Part shown: piece after piece, positions 13,479-20,807 of the stretch | Position numbering within the stretch: position 1 is the first letter of the stretch | Layout: each line of letters starts with the position of its first letter | Source of the DNA: an uncultured Bacilli bacterium | GTDB taxonomy: Bacteria; Bacillota_I; Bacilli_A; RF39; UBA660 | DNA: 25,867 bases | NCBI GenBank assembly: GCA_947629195.1 | Contig: CANRCS010000003.1 | Location: 1 to 25,867, forward strand | Reading direction: 5' to 3' | Translations under genes and position numbers: made by a program | Notes under the pieces: generated by a model | Database searches by the model: none | What the model was told of the DNA's origin: nothing | Seen by the model: only the letters and a program-made list of their open reading frames with translations

Positions 13479-15407
13479 ATGAAAAAGTATGGTTATGTAA
13501 GAGTAGGAGCAGTTGTTCCTGAAATAGAAGTTGGAAATGTTAAATTTAATACAAAAGAAATAATAAAACAAATTAAAAAATCTTATAACAAGAAAGTTCA
13601 AATAGTAACATTTCCTGAACTATGTTTGACAGGATATACATGTTCAGACCTTTTCTTTCAAGAAATATTGCTTGAAAAAGCACTTGATGGGCTAAATAAA
13701 ATTTTAAATGAAACAAAAGATATAAGTATCATTTCAATTATAGGAATGCCTTTAAGTGTAGACAATAAAATTTATAATACAGCCATAGTAATAAGAAAAG
13801 GTAAGATTCTAGGAGTAATTCCAAAAACATATATTCCTAATTATAATGAATTTTATGAAAAAAGATGGTTTTCAACAAGTTTTGATGTTATAAGTGATGA
13901 AATAACAATTTTAAATCAAGTAGTACCATTTGGAACTAATATATTATTTCAAGATATGGAAGTTCAAAGTATATGTTTTGGAGTAGAAATTTGTGAAGAT
14001 TTATGGAGCGTTAATCCACCAAGCAATAGCCATACTGTAAATGGTGCGACAATAATTTTCAATTTATCTGCAAGTAATGAAATAATTGGTAAAAAAGAAT
14101 ATAGAAGAAATTTAGTTAAGATGCAATCTGCAAAATGTATATGTGGATATGTATATGCATCTAGTGGAGTAAATGAATCAAGTACAGATGTTGTTTTCTC
14201 AGGGCACTCAATTATATGTGAAAATGGTAGTATTCTATGTGAAAATGATAGATTTGATTTCAAAAGTAATACAATAATTAACGATATTGATGTTCAAAGA
14301 ATTATGAATAATAGATATAAAAATACAAGTTTTATAAATGATAATAAAAGTAAAAATTATAGAAAAGTATTAGTTAATATTAAAGATAAAAATGAAAAAT
14401 TAATAAGAAGTTATACAAAATATCCATTTGTACCTAAAAATGAAACAAAAAGATTTGAAAGATGTGAAGAAATATTTAAAATTCAAGCATCAGGGTTGGC
14501 TAAAAGATTAAAACATACTAAAATTCAAAAATGTGTTATAGGAATATCAGGTGGATTAGATTCAACACTTGCATTTCTAGTAATAACTAGAGCATTTGAA
14601 ATACTTGGTATTGATAATAAAAATATAATTGCAGTTACAATGCCAGGATTTGGTACTACAAATAGAACATATACAAATTCTATTAATTTAATAAAAAACT
14701 ATGGGGCAACACTAAAAGAAGTAAATATAAAATCTGCATGCTTAAGACATTTTAAAGATATAAATCATGATGAAAATATCCATGATATAACTTATGAAAA
14801 TTCTCAAGCAAGAGAAAGAACTCAAATCTTAATGGATATTGCAAATAAGGAAAATGCTTTAGTAATAGGTACAGGTGATTTGTCAGAGTTAGCACTTGGT
14901 TGGTGTACTTATAATGGAGATCATATGAGCATGTATGCAGTTAATACATCAATTCCAAAAACATTAGTAAGATATTTAGTTCAATATATAGCAGATACTA
15001 CAAAAGATAAACGTTCTAAAAAAACTATATATGATATTTTAGATACACCAATTTCACCTGAATTATTACCTCCTGATAAATATGGAAAAATAAAACAAAA
15101 AACAGAAAAGTCAATTGGACCATACGTATTACATGATTTCTATTTGTATCACTTTTTAAGATATGGTGCACCTCCAAAAAAAATATACTATATTGCATGT
15201 AAAACTTTTGAAAAAGATTTTACAAAAGAAGAAATTAAAAAATGGTTAATAGTATTTATAAATAGATTTTTCTCACAACAATTTAAAAGAAGTTGCATGC
15301 CAGACGGTATAAAAGTAGGAACTATTAGCTTATCTCCTAGAGGTGATCATCGTATGCCATCAGATGCAGATAAAGAAATATGGATTAATGAATTAAAGGG
15401 AAAGTAG
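13479..15407 (+). CDS. nadE: Glutamine-dependent NAD+ synthetase
   Basis: Amidates NaAD to NAD using glutamine and ATP. It is 642 residues, the two-domain form. The N-terminal nitrilase-like glutaminase (about 1-290) has the Glu-Lys-Cys triad: E47 in FPELCLTGY, K116 in IPKTYIPNYNEFYEKRWF and C172 in VEICEDLW. The C-terminal synthetase carries the PP-loop SGGLDS at 357-362, then ENSQARERTQILMDIAN, GTGDLSELALGW and a late FKRSCMPDG / PRGDHRMPSDA. Because it makes its own ammonia from glutamine it needs no free ammonia pool. Strong SD AAGGAG. Confidence 0.96.
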   Translation: MKKYGYVRVGAVVPEIEVGNVKFNTKEIIKQIKKSYNKKVQIVTFPELCLTGYTCSDLFFQEILLEKALDGLNKILNETKDISIISIIGMPLSVDNKIYNTAIVIRKGKILGVIPKTYIPNYNEFYEKRWFSTSFDVISDEITILNQVVPFGTNILFQDMEVQSICFGVEICEDLWSVNPPSNSHTVNGATIIFNLSASNEIIGKKEYRRNLVKMQSAKCICGYVYASSGVNESSTDVVFSGHSIICENGSILCENDRFDFKSNTIINDIDVQRIMNNRYKNTSFINDNKSKNYRKVLVNIKDKNEKLIRSYTKYPFVPKNETKRFERCEEIFKIQASGLAKRLKHTKIQKCVIGISGGLDSTLAFLVITRAFEILGIDNKNIIAVTMPGFGTTNRTYTNSINLIKNYGATLKEVNIKSACLRHFKDINHDENIHDITYENSQARERTQILMDIANKENALVIGTGDLSELALGWCTYNGDHMSMYAVNTSIPKTLVRYLVQYIADTTKDKRSKKTIYDILDTPISPELLPPDKYGKIKQKTEKSIGPYVLHDFYLYHFLRYGAPPKKIYYIACKTFEKDFTKEEIKKWLIVFINRFFSQQFKRSCMPDGIKVGTISLSPRGDHRMPSDADKEIWINELKGK

Positions 15408-15414
15408 GATACTT

Positions 15415-16524
15415 ATGAAAAATGATGATTTAAGAATAATTACTTTAGATAATTGTACTGATTTTGGAATTAAGGTAAATAAAAATATAAACAAAATTAG
15501 GAAAAATAATAAAAATTATATAATTCCTGTCACAAGTAGTAGATTTAGCAATGGTGAAGGGAAAGTTAAAATTGAAGCAAGTGTTCGTGATAAAGATTTA
15601 TATATAATATCTGATGTAGGAAATTACGGTATGAGTTATAAAATACATGGGATGAAACATATTATAAGTCCAGATGAACATTTTCAAGATATAAAAAGAG
15701 TAATATCAGCAACAAGTGGTCATGCATCAAGAATAACTGTTGTAATGCCATTACTATATCAATCTAGACAACATAAAAGAAAGCCAAGAGAATCACTAGA
15801 TTGTGCAATCGCACTTCAAGAATTAGAACAATTAGGAGTTAATAACATAATAACATTTGATGCACATGATGCTAATGTAAGTAATGCAATTCCTAAACTT
15901 CCATTTGAAAATATTTATCCTACTCATACCATTTTGAATGATTTAATAGATACTGAAAGAATAAAGAAAGATAACTTATTAGTAGTAAGTCCTGATATGG
16001 GAGCGATGGAACGTGCGAGATATTATGCAGAAATGCTTTCTTGTGATGTTGGAGTATTTTATAAAAGACGTGATTTATCAAAAGTTGTAAATGGTAAAAA
16101 TCCAATTATAGAGCATGTATATATGGGTTGTGATGTTAAAAATAAAGATATTATCGTAGTTGATGATATGATTGCATCAGGAGCAAGTATGATTGATGTT
16201 GCTAATGAACTTAAAGAAAAAGGAGCAAAAAAAATATATTTAATCGCAACTTTTGCATTACTAACCGAAGGTCCAAATTGTTTTGTAGATGCATATAAAA
16301 AAGGTTTATTCAATAAACTTTACACAACAAATCTATCATATGTTCCAGATAGTATTAAAAATAATAAATGGTATCATGAAGTAGATTGCTCTAATCAACT
16401 CGCATTAATTATAGATAAACTTAATAAAAGAGAATCAATCAATGGATTATTTGATAGTAAAAAAGAAATTTTAAAAAAGATAAGAAGCGTGAATAAAGAT
16501 GAAAATAGGAGTATATGTAGGTAG
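15415..16524 (+). CDS. prs: Ribose-phosphate pyrophosphokinase (PRPP synthetase), divergent form
   Basis: Makes PRPP from ribose-5-phosphate and ATP. The PRPP-binding motif DIIVVDDMIASGASM is at 245-259. Also seen are SSRFSNGEGKV (41-51), the RQHKRKPRESL loop (118-128), the DAHDAN metal loop (149-154) and SPDMGAMERA (192-201). At 369 residues it is longer than the usual ~315, with an insertion around 70-95 (GNYGMSYKIHGM...) and a C-terminal tail. This is not the ordinary housekeeping sequence, so it may be a pathway-dedicated copy. AGGA (15406-15409) overlapping the nadE stop is its SD. The last 26 bases overlap nadD. Confidence 0.88.
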   Translation: MKNDDLRIITLDNCTDFGIKVNKNINKIRKNNKNYIIPVTSSRFSNGEGKVKIEASVRDKDLYIISDVGNYGMSYKIHGMKHIISPDEHFQDIKRVISATSGHASRITVVMPLLYQSRQHKRKPRESLDCAIALQELEQLGVNNIITFDAHDANVSNAIPKLPFENIYPTHTILNDLIDTERIKKDNLLVVSPDMGAMERARYYAEMLSCDVGVFYKRRDLSKVVNGKNPIIEHVYMGCDVKNKDIIVVDDMIASGASMIDVANELKEKGAKKIYLIATFALLTEGPNCFVDAYKKGLFNKLYTTNLSYVPDSIKNNKWYHEVDCSNQLALIIDKLNKRESINGLFDSKKEILKKIRSVNKDENRSICR

Positions 16525-17068
16525 TTTTAATCCTGTACACAAAGGACATTCAAGAATAGTTAAAGAACTTATAGATAAAAAAATATTAGATAAAGTTATA
16601 ATTATTCCAACTAAAAATTATTGGGATAAACAAAATTTAATTTCTATAGAACATAGGGTGAATATGTTAAAGTTTTTGGAAAATGAAAAAATAAAAGTGT
16701 GTAAAAAGTATAGTAATTATGAATATACATATCAAATATTAAATGATTTAAAAAAAGAGTACATCAATGATGAACTATATTTAATAATAGGTGCAGATAT
16801 AATGCCAAAGTTTCATTTATGGAAAAACATAGAAGAAATTTTAAAATTTAAAATATTAGTAATAAATAGAGATGATATAAAAATAGAAGATTATATTAAT
16901 AGTTTTCAGAATAAGAATAATTTTATAATAGTAAACGATATTGAAAAAATTGACATATCATCAACTAATATAAGAAATAATTTAGATGAGATGTCAAAAT
17001 ATTTGGATATAGAAGTTTATAACTATATAAAAAATAATAAGTTGTATTTAAACAACTTAGAAAAATAA
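16499..17068 (+). CDS. nadD: Nicotinate-nucleotide adenylyltransferase
   Basis: Joins NaMN and ATP to NaAD. It is 189 residues, normal length. The nucleotidyl-transferase signature GSFNPVHKGH is at 8-17, IIGADIMPKFHLW at 96-108 and the ISSTNIR ATP motif at 153-159. The combination separates it from CoaD, which is shorter and lacks the GAD...W segment. It overlaps prs by 26 bp in another frame and has no strong SD, so it probably depends on coupled translation from prs. This is the last gene from the main NAD promoter. Confidence 0.92.
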   Translation: MKIGVYVGSFNPVHKGHSRIVKELIDKKILDKVIIIPTKNYWDKQNLISIEHRVNMLKFLENEKIKVCKKYSNYEYTYQILNDLKKEYINDELYLIIGADIMPKFHLWKNIEEILKFKILVINRDDIKIEDYINSFQNKNNFIIVNDIEKIDISSTNIRNNLDEMSKYLDIEVYNYIKNNKLYLNNLEK

Positions 17069-17086
17069 TATATAAATAAATTTTTA

Positions 17087-17115
17087 TTGTTCTAACATAT
17101 TAAATAATATATAAT
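17087..17115 (+). promoter_or_regulatory. Internal promoter for the ADP-ribosylglycohydrolase-pncC-nadK unit
   Basis: -35 TTGTTC (17087-17092), 17-bp spacer, perfect -10 TATAAT (17110-17115). No terminator separates it from nadD, so read-through from upstream is also possible. Confidence 0.55.
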
Positions 17116-17137
17116 ATTTATATAAGGATGTGATAAT

Positions 17138-18007
17138 ATGTTAGGTTCAATAATAGGTGATATAGTAGGTTCTAGTTATGAAGTATTAGAAGTAAATGAT
17201 AAGAGAATAAAGGGTAAAAGAGATTATGAAGATAGAATTAAAATTTTAAATTCAAATATTACTTTATTTAATGATGATTCTAGTTATACAGATGATAGTG
17301 TTTTAACTACTGCTGTTGCAGATACACTTTTAAATAATAAAAACTATGAATATTATTTAAGAAAATATGGTAATAAAGAATTAAAACTAGGATTAGACAA
17401 ATATGGAAGAAGTAGATTTGGAAAAGGATTTATTAACTGGTTAAAGAGTGATGTACAAGGAATTAGTTATGGAAATGGAAGTGCGATGCGTATTGCGCCT
17501 GTTGCTTACTATTTTGATAATCTTGATGATATCTACAAAAACGCTATTGAAGCAACTATACCAAGTCATAACAATAATGAAGCAATCAATGGAGCTTTAG
17601 CAGTTTGTGATACTATTTATCTTGCAAAAAACAAATATTCTAAAGAAGAAATAAAAAATTATATAGAAGAAAAATATAATTATAATTTAAATTTTGATTT
17701 AGAAGATTTACAAAAAAATTATACATTTTCAAGTAAATGTATAGATACTGTACCACAAGCAATATATATATTTTTAATTTCAAATGATTTTGAAGATGCA
17801 ATAAGAAAATCTATTTCAATAGGAGGAGATGCTGATACTATTGCTTGTATTGTAGGTGGTATTAGTGAAACATATTATGGTATACCAGATAATATTAAGA
17901 AAGATGTACAAAAATATATACCAGAATATATGAAAAGTATAATTAGTAATTTCTATCAAGAGTTAGAATTAAAAAATAATAATAAAATATTTAAGAAGGA
18001 GCTTTAA
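17138..18007 (+). CDS. ADP-ribosylglycohydrolase (DraG/ARH family)
   Basis: Removes ADP-ribose from proteins or small molecules using a di-magnesium site. It is 289 residues. Motifs: MLGSIIGDIVGSSYE (1-15); the metal motif TDDSV (51-55); SYGNGSAMRIAP (110-121); SHNNNEA (143-149); and the second metal motif GGDADTIA (229-236). All expected metal-binding Asp residues are present, so it should be active. SD AAGGATG at 17125-17131. Its place between the NAD synthesis operon and pncC-nadK, near an ADP-ribose Nudix enzyme, suggests ADP-ribose recovery rather than control of nitrogenase. The stop is one base from the pncC start. Confidence 0.92.
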   Translation: MLGSIIGDIVGSSYEVLEVNDKRIKGKRDYEDRIKILNSNITLFNDDSSYTDDSVLTTAVADTLLNNKNYEYYLRKYGNKELKLGLDKYGRSRFGKGFINWLKSDVQGISYGNGSAMRIAPVAYYFDNLDDIYKNAIEATIPSHNNNEAINGALAVCDTIYLAKNKYSKEEIKNYIEEKYNYNLNFDLEDLQKNYTFSSKCIDTVPQAIYIFLISNDFEDAIRKSISIGGDADTIACIVGGISETYYGIPDNIKKDVQKYIPEYMKSIISNFYQELELKNNNKIFKKEL

Positions 18008-18008
18008 A

Positions 18009-18485
18009 ATGCAAAGTAAATTAGAAACAATTGTAAAAATTTTAACAGATAAAAAAAAGACTATTTCAACTATGGAATCATGTACAGGTGGTGGAGTATG
18101 TAATGCAATTACAAATATAGAAGGGGCAAGTGAAGTAATGAAGTTTAGCGCAGTTACATATTCTAATGAATTTAAAATTAAAATGGGAGTTAATAAAGAG
18201 ACAATCGATAAATATTCAGTTTATAGTATAAATGTTGCTCGTGAAATGAGCAAAGCAATAACTGATTATACCAATTCAAATTATGGAGTAGGAGTAACAG
18301 GTAAATTAAATAGAGTTGATAAAAATAATCCTTTTGGTGAAGATAACATTACATTTGTAAGTATATATGATAGAGACTTAGATAAGTACTATACACTAAG
18401 TATCGAAGCAACAAAATCTTCAAGAAATATGAATAAAGAATTAATAATAGATAAAATTGCAACATTGCTTTTACAAATAATATAA
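18009..18485 (+). CDS. pncC: Nicotinamide-nucleotide amidase (CinA C-terminal domain protein)
   Basis: Deamidates NMN to NaMN, so NMN released by NAD-using ligase re-enters the pathway. It is 158 residues, a stand-alone CinA C-terminal domain. Visible: TMESCTGGGVCNAITN (21-36), SAVTYSNEFKIKMGV (48-62) and GVGVTGKLNR followed by NPFGEDNITFVSIYD. The usual glycine/proline-rich AGP loop after GVTG is replaced by KLNRVDKNN, a divergence also found in some family members. SD AAGGAG at 17996-18001. The neighbours support the NMN role over the old competence-damage label. Confidence 0.85.
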   Translation: MQSKLETIVKILTDKKKTISTMESCTGGGVCNAITNIEGASEVMKFSAVTYSNEFKIKMGVNKETIDKYSVYSINVAREMSKAITDYTNSNYGVGVTGKLNRVDKNNPFGEDNITFVSIYDRDLDKYYTLSIEATKSSRNMNKELIIDKIATLLLQII

Positions 18486-18498
18486 AGTAGGTGATATG

Positions 18499-19302
18499 AT
18501 GAAGAGAATTATTAATAGGATAAAATTATTCTCTAATAATAATGACAAGTCAAGAACTTTTGAGCAGAAAATAAAAGAACAATTAATAGAAAAAGGATTT
18601 GAAATCGTAGATTCCAACTATGATTTAGCAATCGCAATTGGTGGGGATGGCTCATTTTTAAGAATGATTAAAAATAATTCATTTAATTCTAATATATATT
18701 ATATTGGTATTAATGCAGGTACACTAGGATTTTTACAAGAAATAAAAATAGATGAAAGTCAAAAATTTATTGAAAAATTAAATAATAATGAATTTAGAAT
18801 AGATGAGATTGGAGTACAAGAAACAGAAGTATTTTACAATAATGAAACATCAAAATTTTACACTTTAAATGAAATAGTAGTTAGAGATAAAGAATTAAAT
18901 ACGACAGTAATTGATGTAAATATAGACGGTGAATTATTAGAAAAATTTGTTGGAGACGGTTTGTTAGTATCAACATCAATTGGCTCAACTGCATATAATC
19001 TTAGCTTTGGTGGAAGTATAATTTATAGTTCATTACACACATTACAAATTACACCAGTAGCTCCATTAAATAATAAATCATATAGAAATCTTTTAAACTC
19101 AGTAGTTATACCAGAAAATAAAAAAATAACTTTAATACCTGATAAGAGTAAGAATAACTTACTTATTAGTGTTGATGGTGAAAATTCTATATATGATAAC
19201 GTAGAAAAAATTGAAACATCAGTAAGCAATAAAAAAATTAAATGTTTAAGAATGAATAATTACGATTATACTAAAATAATTAATGATAAATTTTTAAAGT
19301 AA
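18499..19302 (+). CDS. nadK: NAD kinase
   Basis: Phosphorylates NAD to NADP and completes the cluster. It is 267 residues. GGDGS is at 48-52 with the catalytic Asp; GINAGTLGFLQE follows, then LNEIVVRD (the NE motif), FVGDGLLVSTSIGSTAYNLSFGGSI and the closing ITPVAPL. ATG 18499 is chosen over the ATG three bases earlier because the SD (AGGTGAT, 18489-18495) touches the earlier codon. No terminator follows; the promoter of the first structured RNA starts at the next base. Confidence 0.94.
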   Translation: MKRIINRIKLFSNNNDKSRTFEQKIKEQLIEKGFEIVDSNYDLAIAIGGDGSFLRMIKNNSFNSNIYYIGINAGTLGFLQEIKIDESQKFIEKLNNNEFRIDEIGVQETEVFYNNETSKFYTLNEIVVRDKELNTTVIDVNIDGELLEKFVGDGLLVSTSIGSTAYNLSFGGSIIYSSLHTLQITPVAPLNNKSYRNLLNSVVIPENKKITLIPDKSKNNLLISVDGENSIYDNVEKIETSVSNKKIKCLRMNNYDYTKIINDKFLK

Positions 19303-19331
19303 TTGCTAAGTTTTTAAATTTATGCTATTAT
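19303..19331 (+). promoter_or_regulatory. Promoter of structured RNA copy 1
   Basis: -35 TTGCTA (19303-19308), 17-bp spacer, -10 TATTAT (19326-19331) with extended TGC (19323-19325). It starts directly after the nadK stop. Predicted start near 19338. Confidence 0.65.
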
Positions 19332-19337
19332 GAATAT

Positions 19338-19584
19338 GGATGAGATATATCTCATAAAATAAAAAAGGATACGTTTGATTGTCGTTAATCAGATGCTTAT
19401 ATTATTTAAAAATAATTTGTAATATGATTACAGTAAATAATAGTAATATTATGTAATATAAAGATAATTCTCTTTTACTCATCCATTATGTAACATGAAG
19501 GAGAAGTATCTGACATTAATCAAATGTATCCAAATTTATTATAGTAAATATGTATTAACCAGCAATCAACATTGTTGGTTTTTT
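19338..19584 (+). ncRNA. Structured RNA, copy 1 (~245 nt)
   Basis: This 355-bp gap holds no ORF but is highly structured. In order: a 5' hairpin (palindrome ATGAGATATATCTCAT, 19340-19355); a 14-bp closing stem GGATACGTTTGATT / AATCAAATGTATCC (19367-19380 with 19518-19531, one G-T pair); a competing local hairpin using AATCAGATG (19387-19395); an ATTATTT / AAATAAT hairpin; GTAATatgATTAC (19419-19431); ATAATA-gtaa-TATTAT with a GNRA loop (19437-19452); an extra arm GATAATTCTC / GAGAAGTATC (19463-19472 with 19501-19510) absent from copy 2; then a terminator. It matches no RNA family I know. It may act in trans, or as a leader of the gene at 19667. Confidence 0.6.
19557..19584 (+). terminator. 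Terminator of RNA copy 1
   Basis: The stem AACCAGCAAT / ATTGTTGGTT (19557-19566 with 19571-19580, one G-T pair, loop CAAC) is followed by TTTT. Confidence 0.8.
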
Positions 19585-19600
19585 ATAAAATTATTTGTGA

Positions 19601-19629
19601 TTGCTAATGAAATTAAAGTGTGTTAGAAT
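19601..19629 (+). promoter_or_regulatory. Promoter of the gene at 19667
   Basis: -35 TTGCTA (19601-19606), 17-bp spacer, -10 TAGAAT (19624-19629) with extended TGT (19621-19623). It lies after the RNA terminator, so the gene need not depend on read-through. Confidence 0.55.
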
Positions 19630-19666
19630 ATAAAACAATTAATAAATTTACTTAGGGGTGTTTCAA

Positions 19667-20569
19667 ATGGATGAAATAACATTATTAAGTGAAAAACAGG
19701 TTGCTGGGAAAAATAAATTAGTTATGTTTAATAAAACAATACAAGGAGCAAGAATAACAGATTTTTCTGTACTACTTGGTGAACATTATAATTCATATAT
19801 TAGGACAGGATGCTACTGGATAAAATCGAATAGTAAATATAATATTATTAATGACTATGGTTATAGAAGTTATAAATATACAAATCGTCGTGATAATGGA
19901 ATACGACCTATCATGTCTTACTCAAATATTAAAAATGATATTTCAAATGAAAGAATTAATAGAAATGGAATAGTAGAAGTAGAATATGGTGAATATCCTC
20001 AATATGCAGTAGATAATATTTTACAAGATAAATTAGAAAAATTATATAAAAATGGTAAATTATCTGAAACAGGTAAAACATATACAACAGACTCTAGAAA
20101 ATATTATGAAAATAAAATGGACTTTTTACCACAAGAACATATAGAATATGAATTTGATAATAAAAAATATGTAAGAGTTAAAGTAAATTCATTCTATGAT
20201 GGAAGATTATTTACGCTATCAAATAGTGAAAAATATAAAGATGATGATTATGTGTGGGTAGAAGTATCGAAATTAAAGTGGTTAGTAGATGAAGAAAATG
20301 ATATTACATTGTCTAGTGATATATTAGTTGCTGGTATCCAATTTGATAAAAAAATAAATTATTATGGAAACTTTGAAAATACAAATATATATAAATTTTT
20401 AAATACATACTTTATAAAAGATATACAAACAAAAGAAAAATATATAGACATAAGTAAAATATCTGGAACATATGAAGAAGCAATGGCATTAATAGAAGAA
20501 GCAAAAAGAAGACATAATGAAATTTTAGATAAATCTATTATTGGTAAAACTTTAATAAAACATCTGTAA
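19667..20569 (+). CDS. Unknown protein resembling a split/permuted DUF6273 or C-type-lectin-like domain
   Basis: A 300-residue protein with no signal peptide or membrane helix. Residues 4-86 look like the second half of a DUF6273/CLec-type unit: ITLLSEKQV, then ARITDFSVLLG (28-38), GCYWIKSNS (48-56) and GIRPIMSYS (78-86), matching the usual 'LLS...TDxA...WWLRSPG...VRPAL'. Residues 103-254 look like the first half: VEVEYGEYPQ (103-112), KWLVDEENDITLSSDILVAG (204-223) and NIYKFLNTYFIKDI (240-253). A helical Lys/Glu tail follows. The stretch between GCYW and GIRP is rich in N, S, Y, D and R, as in variable lectin regions, but no reverse transcriptase or template repeat is present here. ATG 19667 is chosen over GTG 19658, which lies in the SD (AGGGGTG). 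It sits between two paralogous RNAs. Confidence 0.7.
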   Translation: MDEITLLSEKQVAGKNKLVMFNKTIQGARITDFSVLLGEHYNSYIRTGCYWIKSNSKYNIINDYGYRSYKYTNRRDNGIRPIMSYSNIKNDISNERINRNGIVEVEYGEYPQYAVDNILQDKLEKLYKNGKLSETGKTYTTDSRKYYENKMDFLPQEHIEYEFDNKKYVRVKVNSFYDGRLFTLSNSEKYKDDDYVWVEVSKLKWLVDEENDITLSSDILVAGIQFDKKINYYGNFENTNIYKFLNTYFIKDIQTKEKYIDISKISGTYEEAMALIEEAKRRHNEILDKSIIGKTLIKHL

Positions 20570-20592
20570 AAATATTGAATTTATGATATTAT
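20564..20592 (+). promoter_or_regulatory. Promoter of structured RNA copy 2
   Basis: -10 TATTAT (20587-20592) has an extended TGA (20584-20586). The -35 is weak, CTGTAA (20564-20569), inside the stop of the preceding gene at 17 bp. The -10 region is nearly identical to that of copy 1. Confidence 0.5.
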
Positions 20593-20598
20593 GAATAT

Positions 20599-20800
20599 GT
20601 CAAGGAAACTTGAATATGTATAAATAAAGGATACATTTGATTGTCGTGAATCAGATGCTCATATTATTAAAAATAATTAGTAATATAATTACAGTATATA
20701 ATAGCAATATTATGTAATAAAAAGATATAATCAAATGTATCCAATTATTATTGATAACAGATCTAAAAAACAAGAGAATTAGTCTTTTTCTTGTTTTTTT
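20599..20800 (+). ncRNA. Structured RNA, copy 2 (~200 nt)
   Basis: Paralog of copy 1. The 5' hairpin TCAAG-GAAA-CTTGA (20600-20613) has a GNRA loop and shares no sequence with copy 1's hairpin but keeps a stem-loop. The closing stem GGATACATTTGATT / AATCAAATGTATCC (20629-20642 with 20729-20742) is a perfect 14 bp. A competing local hairpin CATTTGATT / AATCAGATG (20634-20642 with 20649-20657) has a six-base loop. Then come ATTATT / AATAAT, GTAATataATTAC (20680-20692) and ATAATA-gcaa-TATTAT (20698-20713, GNRA loop). It lacks the ~50-nt extra arm of copy 1. It ends at the bidirectional terminator, and no + strand gene follows closely, so it cannot be a leader. Confidence 0.6.
20765..20800. terminator. 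Bidirectional terminator between RNA copy 2 and the mutT-like gene
   Basis: The stem AAAAAACAAGA / TCTTGTTTTTT (20765-20775 with 20789-20799) serves both strands: Ts to 20800 on +, and the A-run gives Ts on -. Confidence 0.75.
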
Positions 20801-20807
20801 ATTTTCT

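Noticed and set aside
17041..17060. Hairpin AAGTTGT / ACAACTT at the 3' end of nadD as a terminator
   Set aside because: It is followed by AGAAAAATAAT with no T-run and lies within the coding sequence.
19338..19667. RNA copy 1 as a riboswitch for the gene at 19667
   Set aside because: It is not excluded, but copy 2 has no + strand gene after it and the gene has its own promoter beyond the RNA terminator, so stand-alone RNAs are more likely.
19667..20569. A complete diversity-generating retroelement
   Set aside because: No reverse transcriptase, accessory (Avd-like) gene or template repeat is visible in the window. Only the protein's lectin-like pattern points that way.
19367..20742. The paired elements as MITEs or insertion-sequence ends
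   Set aside because: They have 14-bp terminal inverted repeats, but similarity continues outside them into the promoter, no target-site duplication is visible, and GNRA loops and compensating changes favour RNA.
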